From positions 248,001 through 312,000 of the forward strand of contig OZ250185.1 in the NCBI GenBank assembly GCA_965238265.1: 64,000 nt of DNA, given 5' to 3'. Within the stretch, counting starts at the first letter, position 1. Each line of letters starts with the position of its first letter. A model generated the notes under the pieces. That model did not search any database. It was given only the letters and a program-made list of their open reading frames with translations, and had not been told where the DNA came from. Made by a program: the position numbers and the translations under genes. Of the stretch, positions 7,096 to 15,469 are shown in pieces. The stretch is from JAJDUF01 sp965238265 (lineage in GTDB: Bacteria; Chloroflexota; UBA11872; UBA12225; JAJDUF01).

Positions 7096-9519
7096 CCAGA
7101 AAAATCATTATCCGGCACGCTGGCGGCCCCGTCCGACGACCGGGCCACCATGACGGTGCAGGCCGTCCTGAAGGGGGCCGGGGCTGAGGGAGCCGCGGCC
7201 CCCTCGGCCGCGGCCGCCAGCAGCACGAACAGTCCGCCCAGCTTCACTGAGGGCGAAAAGACGACGCGCGATATAGCCGAGAACTCCGCCGCCGGCGCCA
7301 ACGTCGGCGCCCCGGTAACGGCCACCGATCCCGACGACGACCAGTTGACCTACGCGCTATCGGACAATGCGGCCTTCGCCATCAACTCCGACACCGGGCA
7401 GATCACGGTGGCCGACGGGGTGACGCTGGACTACGAGAGCACGCCGTCCCACATCGTGCCGCTGCATGTCAGCGACGGCAAGGGCGGCGGAGACCGGATC
7501 GAGGTCACCGTCGTCGTGACCAACGACGTGGTACCCGCCAAGCCGGCCGCGCCGACGGTCGCGCCGGCGGCGGACGCTGATCCCCGGCGCAACGTTGACG
7601 TGCAGTGGACCGCTCCCGATGGCGCCGGGGCACCCATCACCGACTACGACGTGCAGTACCGCCAGCAAGGTGCTACCGAGTGGCTGGACCATCCCTTCGA
7701 CGGCGCCGGCCTGACGACCACCATCGGCGGCCTGGAGTTCGCTACTACCTACGAAGTGCGGGTGCTGGCACGCAGCGCTGAGGGCGATAGCCCCTGGTCG
7801 GATGCCGGCGAAGTAACTACCCAGGCCAACCAGCCGCCTAGGACCACTAGCAATCAGATCCTCGGTGTGAATCTCTCGGTAGGCCATCTTGCACAGGGCC
7901 CTGCTCCGCTTAATCATTTTTCAGAGACCCGGACGGCGACCCGCTGTACTTTACGATAACCTCGCAGTACCCCGGCCTGGTCAAGGCCTGGTTGGCCGGA
8001 GCGGAGCGCAACCAGCTGCGATTACGGCCCCTTAACGCGGGCCGGTCAAGGATTACCTACACGGCGCACGACGGTTACGGAGGCTCCGCCTCGCGCAGCT
8101 TTATCCTCAGGGGGAAGCAGAGTAAGACCCGGCGAGTGGACGAGAACTCGCCCCCGGGTACCAACGTGGGCAGTCCGGTGACCGGCAACCCGCTGCCGGA
8201 CGAAACGCTGACCTACTCGCTGACGAGCGATGATCCTGATACCCTGGCCACCTTCACCATTGACCCGGCCACCGGGCGGATCAAGGTAGCGAGCGGGGCC
8301 ACGCTGGATCACGAGAGCCGCGCGACCTACAGCCTGACCGTGACCCTCACGGACGGCGACGGGGGCACGAGCACTGAGAATATCGAGGCCGTGGCCACTA
8401 TCGCGGTGACGATCAACGTGACCGACGTGAACGAGCCGCCGGACCCGCCGGATGCACCGACGCTGACGGAGCCGGCAACCAATGCCGAGACCACGCTGGA
8501 CGTGAGCTGGACGGCCCCGGACATGACCGGCAAGCCCGCCATCACGAACTACGATGTGTGGTACCGGGTGCCGGGCACCGCCTCCTTCACCCCTGCCGGC
8601 TACGACGCTCACCGGCTTGCAGCCCGGCACGACCTACGAGGTGCAGGTCCGCGCCACCAACGACGAGGGCACGAGCCCCTGGTCGGACGTGGGCGCCGGC
8701 ACGACCGTTCCGACGGACAGCGTCGGCCCGGATGCCCCCTCCACGCCGACGCCGGAGTCCACACTGGAGCCACGGGAGCCACGGACGCCGCGGACTCCCC
8801 CCCACGCCAGTGCCTAGTGCCACGCCGGCCCCGCCCACGGCCATCGCCACGCCGGCCCCGCTACTGCTACGCCAGCGGGCGAGCAGACCGACGATGATGA
8901 CGCTGATGAGCCTTACCCGCCGGTCCCGCTGCCGGGTAGCAACCCTGGCGCCGGCACGATCTCCACCGGAGGCCCCGGCGGCGGCGGCCGCCAGACCACC
9001 TCCGACGGCGCTGGTACCCAGAGCACGAGCAGCGGTAACCCCTGGTGGTCGTTCCTGACTGGCTTGTTCATCCTGCCGGTTGTGGCGCGGCGCCGGCGGC
9101 CCGCTGCGCCGGTCGCGCCGGCCGTGGGCACGTCGGTCAGCGTCCCCAAGACCGCGCTGGACGTGAGCTGGCAGGCGGCCGCCGACACCGGGTCGGTCCG
9201 CACCAGCTACGCCGTGCAGTACCGGCCCCAGGGCGCGTGGCTGTGGGCCACCCACCACTGCGACGACTCCAGCACCCAGACCACCCTACGCGACCTGCGG
9301 CCGGGCACCCGGTATGAGGTGCGGGTCCGCGCCATCGCTGCTAGGGAGCCAAGCCGCTGGGCGCTGGCCGGCGCCTACAGCACCAGGGCGGCGGCCAGAC
9401 CGATCACTGTGACCCCGCCGCCAGTGACTATTGGGTGGGAGGCGGCCGCGCAGCAGCAGCCGGTCCCGATCACCGTGATCCCGGCGCCGGTCGTCGTTGG
9501 ATGGACGGCGGCAGCGTAG
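7096..9519 (+). pseudogene. broken cadherin-repeat / fibronectin type III surface protein
   Basis: A secreted or surface repeat protein without an intact frame. The frame opens after a TGA at 7093-7095, with no signal peptide, so the 5' part is missing. Cadherin-like repeats (ENSAAGANVGAPVTATDPD and ENSPPGTNVGSPV) alternate with FN3 domains (TTYEVRVLARSAEG, TTYEVQVRATNDEG, TRYEVRVRAIAA). Frame changes occur near 7918 (a TTTTT run before RDPDGDPLYFT), near 8601, and around a run of seven C at 8797-8803, after which a Pro/Thr linker reads sensibly only in another frame. Near 9037-9093 a GNPWWSFLTGLFILPVV segment followed by RRRR looks like a membrane anchor, yet another FN3 domain follows it. 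Probable function, when intact: adhesion or matrix binding. Confidence 0.75.
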
Positions 9520-9547
9520 CCACCGTCCGGCACCGAGCGCCATCACC

Positions 9548-9582
9548 GCGCGGTCCTCTCCGGAGGACCGCGCTTGTCTTTA
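9548..9582 (+). terminator. rho-independent terminator
   Basis: A perfect 11-bp GC-rich stem (9548-9558 with 9563-9573), a TCCG tetraloop and a TTGTCTTT tail, just downstream of the FN3 gene stop. Confidence 0.75.
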
Positions 9583-9611
9583 ACCGCCGCGACCCGGACC
9601 TACCCCCCGGC

Positions 9612-10316
9612 CCCCGGTCGGTTGCTATACTGCTGCTGCCGAGTAGTCCCACGCCGCTACCGCGCGAACCGGCTCTCCCATACGAGGCCCCCGATGGCAA
9701 CCAGGATCGCCCTCCGCCCCCCGCCGCCCGGCGAGTTCGCGCACCTGGAGCCGCTCCCCGACCCGCCCCGGATACCTGATATGCAGCAATACATCCGGAT
9801 CGCGGCCTTTGATAGCTTCCTGCGTGTCCACTTTGCCCCGCGCACCGACGTACTGATCTGCGGCGCGGGCTACCTCCGGCGCGAGGCCGGCAATGATGCC
9901 GAGCGGCTGGCGCCGGACTGCGTGGTGGCGTTCGGGGTCAATCCCGAGGCCATCGTGGCGCGCAACGGCTATGTGCTGAGTGAAGTGGGCCAGCCGCCGG
10001 ACTTTGTGCTGGAAGTGGCCTCGCGCAGCACCGGGCGGCGGGATTACACGGTCAAGCGGGCCGGGTACGCCGGCTATGGGGTGGGGGAATACTGGCGGTT
10101 CGACCACACCGGGGGCCGGTATCACGATGCGGCGCTGGCCGGGGAGCGGCTGGTGGGTGGGGCGTACGAGCCGCTCCGGATCACGGCGGAGCCGGGGGGG
10201 GTAATCTGGGGCCACAGCCCGGTGTTGGGGCTGGACCTGTGCTGGGACGAGGGCCACCTGCGGGTGTACGACCCGGTGGCCGGCGCGTATTTGCCGACCC
10301 CGGGGGAGCTGCAAGC
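9612..10316 (+). repeat. duplicated segment, copy 1 (partner at 54763-55462)
   Basis: About 700 bases, nearly identical by eye to 54763-55462. It includes about 80 bases of leader with a TATACT box and the first ~200 codons of a Uma2 gene. Copy 2 lacks three bases (TTG) just before the TATACT box. Similarity ends where the two C-terminal coding regions diverge. Confidence 0.9.
9626..9631 (+). promoter_or_regulatory. putative -10 box (TATACT) of the first Uma2 gene
   Basis: TATACT, one mismatch from the sigma70 -10 consensus, 62 bases before the ATG. No convincing -35 lies at 17 bp. The same box is kept in the duplicate copy at 54774-54779. Confidence 0.4.
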
Positions 10317-10491
10317 ACAGCGCGCTGCCGCCGAAGACTGTGCTGCTGCCGAGCGTGCTGCCCGCTTGATTGCCGAAGCCCGCACCGCTGGTGCCGAAGC
10401 CCGCGCCGCTGCCGAGCGTGCCGCCCGTCTGTCGGTCGAAACTGAGCTACAGCAACTCCGGGAGCGGCTCCGGCGGCGGCAAGCGGACTAA
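9694..10491 (+). CDS. Uma2 family endonuclease-like protein, copy 1
   Basis: 265 residues from the ATG at 9694, chosen because homology with the second copy becomes coding there. Uma2 (DUF820) proteins have a PD-(D/E)XK restriction-endonuclease fold. Visible landmarks are APDCVV (Asp of the core), PDFVLEVASRST (core Glu), RRDYTVKRAGYAGYGVGEYWRFD, and a C-terminal half-domain. Residues ~205-265 are an Ala/Glu/Arg-rich coiled coil with repeated AAAERAARL units, longer than in copy 2. Residues 1-~180 are almost identical to the protein at 54842, with changes at only a few positions. The biological role of Uma2 proteins is unknown; they multiply in Cyanobacteria, Chloroflexota and Planctomycetota. 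Confidence 0.85.
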   Translation: MATRIALRPPPPGEFAHLEPLPDPPRIPDMQQYIRIAAFDSFLRVHFAPRTDVLICGAGYLRREAGNDAERLAPDCVVAFGVNPEAIVARNGYVLSEVGQPPDFVLEVASRSTGRRDYTVKRAGYAGYGVGEYWRFDHTGGRYHDAALAGERLVGGAYEPLRITAEPGGVIWGHSPVLGLDLCWDEGHLRVYDPVAGAYLPTPGELQAQRAAAEDCAAAERAARLIAEARTAGAEARAAAERAARLSVETELQQLRERLRRRQAD

Positions 10492-10562
10492 TCCCAGCGG
10501 TGCCAGGCTGCCGCTCCGCCCCTCGTCACTTCGGCGAGAGCCGGAGGCGGGGTGGCACGGTC

Positions 10563-11942
10563 CTAGTAGGCGCCCTGGCCGCGGAGGACGACCCACACGG
10601 TTTTCCACAGAATCTTGAGGTCCAGCAGTGGTGAGTAGTTCTGGATGTAGAAGAGATCGTATTCGACATTCAGGTGCAACGGGTTGTCGCTGCGCCCGTT
10701 CACCTGCCACCAGCCGGTGATACCGGGCAGCACGGCGAGCCGCTGGCGCTGCCACGGCTCGTAACGCTCGACGATCCACGGCTGCTCCGGGCGCGGACCA
10801 ACCAGACTCATCTCACCGCGTAGCACGTTGAACAGGTTCGGTAGCTCGTCGAGGCTCCAGCGCCGCAGCCAGCGCCCCACGCCCGTCACCCGCGGATCGT
10901 CGGACTGCTTATAGCGTCGGTCGCGCTCGGCTCCCGTCGCCATCGTCCGAAACTTCCACATCGAGAACAGCCGTCCATTCTCGCCGACGCGCTCCAAGCG
11001 CACCAGAATGGGACCGCGCGAGAAAAGACGGATGGCCACGGCGATCACGGCGGTAGCCGGGAGTAGCAGCGGCAGCGCGATGGTCGTCAGCACCAGATCG
11101 AAGGCCCGCTTCACGGCCCGGTCGAAGCCGCTGATGACCGGATCACGGAGACCGATGAGGGGAATGCCCCAGAAATCCTCGACGCGCGCGCGCACCGACA
11201 CAATCTCGAACAGGTCGGGCACAATCCGCACCCGCACGGGCGCCGCTGCCAGCGCCAACGCCACCCGCAGAATCCGGTCATGGGCACGCCCCGGCAGCGC
11301 AATGATGATCTCGTCGGCCTGCGCCGCCGCCACCAGCTCAACAATCTCGTCGGTCGTACCCAGAACGGGATGACCGGCTACGGAGCCGTGTGCCTTGGCC
11401 GGATCATCGTCCACGAATCCGACTATGCGCAGGCCGGTCCAGGCGTGCTCTTGCGCTAGGCGCACGACTTCCTGCCCCACTGGTCCGGCGCCGGCCACGA
11501 GCAAGCGTCGTGTCCCTACTCCTGACGAGGTGAGGGCATTGAGCAGAATGCGGCCGATAATACGGGCATTGAGCAGGAAGAGGAGATTAAGCAGGAGGAA
11601 GTAGCTAACCAACAGACGCGAGATGAACTGAAACTTGAACGCGAAGAAGAACGCCGGCAGCAGGGCCGTGGCGATAATCACTGCCGGTACAATGGCCCGC
11701 ACCTCGTCGCCGAAACCGCGCATACGGCGGGGATCGTAGGCGCCGAGCAGGCGCAAGAAGAATGGCCAGATCAGTATCGCGGCGAGGTAAATGGGCCACT
11801 CCAGGAAGTAGCCGGGGGAAACGGGGGTGCCAAAGGGCAGCCGGTGTCGCGCTTCGTCCGCCAGCCACAGTGCCAGAGCCGTCAACCCGGCATCAGCAAG
11901 CACCAGTACGCCAAGATAGCGGTTGGCGATGTGGCCCAACAT
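10563..11942 (-). CDS. exopolysaccharide polyprenyl glycosylphosphotransferase (WbaP/WcaJ type)
   Basis: 459 residues. Four N-terminal membrane helices, a nucleotide-binding-like CoA_binding_3 domain (LLVAGAGPVGQEVVRLAQ at about 145), a further hydrophobic segment near 290, and a bacterial sugar transferase domain at the C-terminus: MWKFRTM, SLDELPNLFNVLRGEMSLVGPRPEQP and LPGITGWWQVNGRSD. These enzymes move a sugar-1-phosphate from a UDP sugar to undecaprenyl phosphate, starting exopolysaccharide or O-antigen units at the inner membrane. Glycosyltransferases upstream on the same strand (12126) and at 21762 fit a polysaccharide locus. Sugar specificity is not readable. Confidence 0.93.
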   Translation of the reverse strand: MLGHIANRYLGVLVLADAGLTALALWLADEARHRLPFGTPVSPGYFLEWPIYLAAILIWPFFLRLLGAYDPRRMRGFGDEVRAIVPAVIIATALLPAFFFAFKFQFISRLLVSYFLLLNLLFLLNARIIGRILLNALTSSGVGTRRLLVAGAGPVGQEVVRLAQEHAWTGLRIVGFVDDDPAKAHGSVAGHPVLGTTDEIVELVAAAQADEIIIALPGRAHDRILRVALALAAAPVRVRIVPDLFEIVSVRARVEDFWGIPLIGLRDPVISGFDRAVKRAFDLVLTTIALPLLLPATAVIAVAIRLFSRGPILVRLERVGENGRLFSMWKFRTMATGAERDRRYKQSDDPRVTGVGRWLRRWSLDELPNLFNVLRGEMSLVGPRPEQPWIVERYEPWQRQRLAVLPGITGWWQVNGRSDNPLHLNVEYDLFYIQNYSPLLDLKILWKTVWVVLRGQGAY

Positions 11943-11987
11943 GGTCCGTGGCCCGTATTGCTCTACCTAGTGCGCTGCGGGAATCCA

Positions 11988-12073
11988 GGCCCCCATCCTA
12001 ACCCTCCCCCGTTGCGACAGGGGAGGGAACATGCCGTCCCCCTGCCGCAGCGGGGGGGCCACAGGGGGGCCGG
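11988..12073. repeat. palindromic repeat, family A, copy 1
   Basis: A CCCTCCCC...GGGGAGGG arm pair around GTTGCGACA, followed by a second pair CGTCCCCCTG...CAGCGGGGGGG and a GGGGGGCC tail. The same two-hairpin unit recurs at 14660, 25021, 44923 and 47186, and in half form at 53781 and 56939. It lies between the polysaccharide initiator and the GT4 fusion gene. Confidence 0.85.
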
Positions 12074-12125
12074 AATGACGAATGGAGCTGGTGGCACTGC
12101 CTTCTATCTCAAATGTCAACACAAC

Positions 12126-14516
12126 CTAGTGCGCCGTGTGGCATTGTAGCAAGCGCTCGTACAACGCACGAGTGCGGGCCAGCATCCGCTCCTTGGTGAA
12201 CCGCTCCGCGATTGTGGCGCGGGCACGGGCACCCAGCGCGGCGCCGCGGTCCGGTGCGTCCAGCACTGCTCTCAGACGAGCCGCCAGCGCCTGTGGCTCC
12301 CCCGGCGGGGCGAGTAGCCCGTTCTTGCCGTGTACGATCACATCCCGCGTGCCGAGCACGTCTGTGGCGACGACCGGCTTGCTGAGGCCCATGCCCTCCA
12401 GCACAACGTAGGACAATCCCTCGAAGCGTGACGACAGCATGAGTACGTCGAAGCCGGCCATGAGCCGCGACGCATTCGGCACATAGGGCAGGAACGTCAT
12501 ACGCTGATCCAGGCCCAGCGTCTGCGCCAAGCGTCTGCTCGCCGCCAACAGCTCGCCACCATTGACCCAGACGAATCGCACCTTGGCATGGGTCCGGGCC
12601 ACCGCCGCGGCGGCGTGGAGCCAGGTAAACGGGTCCTTCTGCGCCATCTGGCGGGCGACGGTCCCGACGACCAGAACATCATCCTCCCAGCCGTACTCAG
12701 CGCGGACCTTGGCCCACTCTTCCGGCCCTGGCAGCTCGTCCAGGTCGAGGCCATTTTCGATCACGGCTACGCGGTCGGCCGGCACAATCCCGCGCCGGAT
12801 GGCCTCTGCTCCCTCCGACGGAGAGACGGCGACGAGCCGGTCGGTGCAGCGCCCCAGGACACGCTCGATGGCCAGGTAGAGCCAGCATCGTCTGCTCGAT
12901 CCGGGGATTAGATACGAAAATCCGTGCGGTGTGTAACAGACGTGCGGCACGCCGGCGAGACGGGCTGCAACGCGGCCGATGACCCCAGCCTTCGAGCTGT
13001 GGCAGTGTACGATGTCGTAGCGACCGCGGCGCATCAGGCGGGCGAGTCGCAGCGTCGCCAGCAGGTCTGCTCCAGGCGAGACGGCCCGGCGCATCGGGAT
13101 CGGGTGGACCAACACGCCGGCACGCGCTACGTCGCTGACGAAAGAGGTGTCTCCGAAAGCGTCGGACCGCACCGGCGGGCAGGCCACCTCGATCTGGTAG
13201 CCCGCACGGTGGAGGCCGATGCTCAACTCCGTGAGGTGGCGCTTCGTACCACCGATGGTCGCCTCCATCACCTGCAACACTCGTGGCCGCCGTCCGCCGG
13301 AGGTGGTCATGGCTGGCCCAAACGGCACTCCCGATGTCCAAAGGTTGGTGCCGTTTGGGCCAGCCACAGGTGCCCCCGCCTCGGCATACACCGCGAGGGT
13401 TTCCCGCACCATGCGCTCGGCCGTGAAGTGGGACTGCACGCGAGCGGCCCCCGCCGCGCCCAGCCGCGCCCGCCGGTCCGGGTCGCCGCAGAGCTGCAGT
13501 AGAGCGCGAGCGAGCGCATGCGGATCGTGGGGCGGCACGAGCAGGCCCGTCTCGCCGTCGCGGACGACCTCCGGGATGGCGCTGACTGCCGTAGCCACTA
13601 CCGGCCGTTGCATGACCATTGCTTCCACGAGCACTAAACCAAACCCCTCCCAATGCGATGGCTGCACCACGATGTCACAGGCTGCGAGGAGGGCCGGCAC
13701 GTCGTCGCGGTGCCCGGCCCAATGAACGCGCGTCGCCAGCTCCGGCGCTGCGGCCGCTGCGCGGAGGGCCTGTTCGTAGGCCGCGGACGCCTGCTGCGCG
13801 GCCCCGGCGATGATGAGCTGGACATCAGGTAGTGCCTCTACTACCAGCCGCAGCGCGGCGAGGAGGTCAAGGTGCCCTTTCTGTGGGTCCAAACGGCCCA
13901 CAGTGAGGAGCAGCGGCGCATCCTCCGGCACGCCAAATTCGGTGCGGACCGCTGCTCGTGCCGCCGCTGTGGCCGCTCCGGCGTCGGGAGTGATGCCGTA
14001 GTAGACGCGGCGGAGGCGCTCGGACGGGACGTGACCTTGGTCACGCATGTAGTGACCGACATGATCCGAGAGCACGATCACGCGGTCAGTTAGCCGGGCG
14101 AGCCAGCCGTGTACCGGCCCGACAAGCGGTCGGCGCAGCACCGCCTCGTCATTATGTTTCGACGAGATCAGGACCGCTGCGCCGGATAGGCGCGCGGCGA
14201 CGGCACCATAGGCATCGGCTTTGAGCAGATGGGTATGGATCACGTCGTACTGCCCGGCGCGAATCAGTCGGATGAGGCGCGGGATCACCAGGGGACTGAC
14301 AGTGGCCCCGGCGCGCAGGTCAATCACACGCCGGGCCACGCCCTGGAACCGGTCAACCAGATAGGGGTCCTTGAGGTAGGCGAGGTCAGCGCTCCACCCC
14401 GCGGCGCGCTGACCGGCCATCAGGGTGAGCAGATGACGCTGCGCCCCACCGCGATGTAGGGAGGTGATGACGTGCAGCACATGACCGACGATAAGAGCCT
14501 CTTTGCCCACCGGCAA
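12126..14516 (-). CDS. tandem fusion of two GT4 glycosyltransferases
   Basis: 796 residues containing two complete GT-B (family 4) enzymes end to end. Module 1 (~10-390) starts VLHVITSLHRGGAQRHL and has the donor-site stretch SHWEGFGLVLVEAM. Module 2 (~400-790) starts VLQVMEATIGGTKRHL and has SRFEGLSYVVLEGM. Each has the usual length of a stand-alone enzyme. The junction (APVAGPNGTNLWTSGVPFGPA, then Met) is encoded by a 19-bp inverted repeat at 13310-13366, and the Met opening module 2 could be an original start. TTG at 14516 is the longest start; GTG at 14480 is an alternative. Likely to act in the polysaccharide pathway, adding two sugars in sequence. Confidence 0.88.
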   Translation of the reverse strand: MPVGKEALIVGHVLHVITSLHRGGAQRHLLTLMAGQRAAGWSADLAYLKDPYLVDRFQGVARRVIDLRAGATVSPLVIPRLIRLIRAGQYDVIHTHLLKADAYGAVAARLSGAAVLISSKHNDEAVLRRPLVGPVHGWLARLTDRVIVLSDHVGHYMRDQGHVPSERLRRVYYGITPDAGAATAAARAAVRTEFGVPEDAPLLLTVGRLDPQKGHLDLLAALRLVVEALPDVQLIIAGAAQQASAAYEQALRAAAAAPELATRVHWAGHRDDVPALLAACDIVVQPSHWEGFGLVLVEAMVMQRPVVATAVSAIPEVVRDGETGLLVPPHDPHALARALLQLCGDPDRRARLGAAGAARVQSHFTAERMVRETLAVYAEAGAPVAGPNGTNLWTSGVPFGPAMTTSGGRRPRVLQVMEATIGGTKRHLTELSIGLHRAGYQIEVACPPVRSDAFGDTSFVSDVARAGVLVHPIPMRRAVSPGADLLATLRLARLMRRGRYDIVHCHSSKAGVIGRVAARLAGVPHVCYTPHGFSYLIPGSSRRCWLYLAIERVLGRCTDRLVAVSPSEGAEAIRRGIVPADRVAVIENGLDLDELPGPEEWAKVRAEYGWEDDVLVVGTVARQMAQKDPFTWLHAAAAVARTHAKVRFVWVNGGELLAASRRLAQTLGLDQRMTFLPYVPNASRLMAGFDVLMLSSRFEGLSYVVLEGMGLSKPVVATDVLGTRDVIVHGKNGLLAPPGEPQALAARLRAVLDAPDRGAALGARARATIAERFTKERMLARTRALYERLLQCHTAH
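13310..13366. repeat. 19-bp perfect inverted repeat inside the GT fusion linker
   Basis: Arms at 13310-13328 and 13348-13366 are exact reverse complements (tggctggcccaaacggcac) with a 19-base spacer. It falls exactly between the two glycosyltransferase modules. It resembles the hairpin at 61271-61315 (ggccaaagccgcac) in base order, suggesting a repeat family normally found between genes. Confidence 0.9.
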
Positions 14517-14815
14517 CGTCTGCCGCCGCCGCGCGTCCCCTCGACCAAATGCTGCGTTGAAAGGATAGGTGCGGGGCGCGACACTCTAGCCAGCATTCTA
14601 GCAAAGCCCCGCCACCGCCCCCCCTGCGATCATCCACACCACCCTAAGCCTCCTCACCCCCTGGCCCCCACCCTGGCCCTCCCCCGTGCTAACGCACAGA
14701 GGAGGGAAGTACCGTCCCCCTGCGAAGCGGGAGGGCCATAGGGGGGCCAGCCGAGAGCGGACGCGCATAGCAGCGCGCTGGTGTAGGGATCAGCGGCCGG
14801 CAGCCGACGGCGCCC
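14517..14815. repeat. intergenic region with palindromic repeat, family A copy 2 (14660-14753)
   Basis: Upstream of the GT4 fusion. Positions 14650-14663 carry a family B-like CCTCACCCCCTGGCCC start, running into a family A unit (GGCCCTCCCCCG...GGAGGGAA, CGTCCCCCTGCGAAGCGGGAGGG, GGGGGGCCAGCC). I see no gene in the rest. Confidence 0.75.
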
Positions 14816-15013
14816 TCATTGTTGCTTGGTCACCTCGGTAGCACGGCGGCGCGCTGAGGGGGGTGGCTCCTCGAAGGGTTCGCCGCGTTGTTCGGCGTTC
14901 ATCCGCCGTTGGAGCCACGCTTCCCACTCGGCATCGGATTCACGCACCGCTCTGGCGATCTGCTCGCGCCGCCTCTTCTCCAGCCATTCCTCGAACGCCG
15001 CTGCCAATACCAT
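14816..15013 (-). CDS. small charged hypothetical protein
   Basis: 65 residues, rich in Glu and Arg and predicted helical (FEEWLEKRRREQIARAVRESDAEWEAWLQRRMNAEQRG), so probably a coiled coil. Its ATG overlaps the stop of the upstream membrane protein gene by one base (TGATG at 15011-15015), which supports both being real and co-translated. No recognised family; it resembles small helical helper proteins, but this is only appearance. Confidence 0.55.
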   Translation of the reverse strand: MVLAAAFEEWLEKRRREQIARAVRESDAEWEAWLQRRMNAEQRGEPFEEPPPSARRRATEVTKQQ

Positions 15014-15276
15014 CAGATACTTCCCAGATACCTCCCTGTCTCCGTCACCACGAGGGACACGGCCGCCGCCGTAATCGCGAGTGGCGCCAAGACTTGCCAG
15101 AGTGCCGCTACCGTCTCCGCACCCTGCACCACGGTCCAGATTGTACCCGCGCCGAATTGCAAGATGAAGAGCGCGAAGTAGACATGCTTGACGCCCTTCC
15201 CGACACTCCAGATGGACTCGCGCTGCTCACCGGTCACGAGATACTGCTGACGCTCGTCGTGGGCTAGTGTCACCAT
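15013..15276 (-). CDS. small two-helix membrane protein
   Basis: 87 residues with two hydrophobic segments (VYFALFILQFGAGTIWTVV and a segment around LAPLAITAAAVSLVV) and a polar N-terminus. A GGGAG ribosome site precedes the ATG by 6-7 bases, and a good promoter lies at 15329-15357. It forms a bicistron with the charged 65-residue protein. Function unknown. Confidence 0.6.
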   Translation of the reverse strand: MVTLAHDERQQYLVTGEQRESIWSVGKGVKHVYFALFILQFGAGTIWTVVQGAETVAALWQVLAPLAITAAAVSLVVTETGRYLGSI

Positions 15277-15328
15277 ATGTCGCTCCCAGGCTAGCCGGCC
15301 GCCGCTCCGAGCAGCGCACCGTCAAGAA

Positions 15329-15357
15329 AATTTAGCATATTACTACCCACGATGCAA
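15329..15357 (-). promoter_or_regulatory. sigma70-type promoter for the small membrane protein operon
   Basis: On the minus strand, TTGCAT (15357-15352), a 17-bp spacer and TAAATT (15334-15329), within an unusually AT-rich stretch (15325-15380). It lies about 50 bases upstream of the ATG at 15276. Confidence 0.6.
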
Positions 15358-15405
15358 GTATAACATATATATATCTTGGATGCTACTCGCCATCTGCCTC
15401 CGACA

Positions 15406-15459
15406 GACTCCCCCTCTCCATCGCTCGGCGGTGGAGAGGGGCCGGGGGGTGAGGCGCCA
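15406..15459. repeat. palindromic repeat, family B, copy 1
   Basis: CCCCCTCTCCATCGCTCGGCGGTGGAGAGGGG hairpin followed by CCGGGGGGTGAGGCGCC. Other copies lie at 50442, 52281 and 57008. It sits just after the MFS gene stop on that strand and may serve as a transcript end. Confidence 0.85.
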
Positions 15460-15469
15460 GGGCCAGGGG

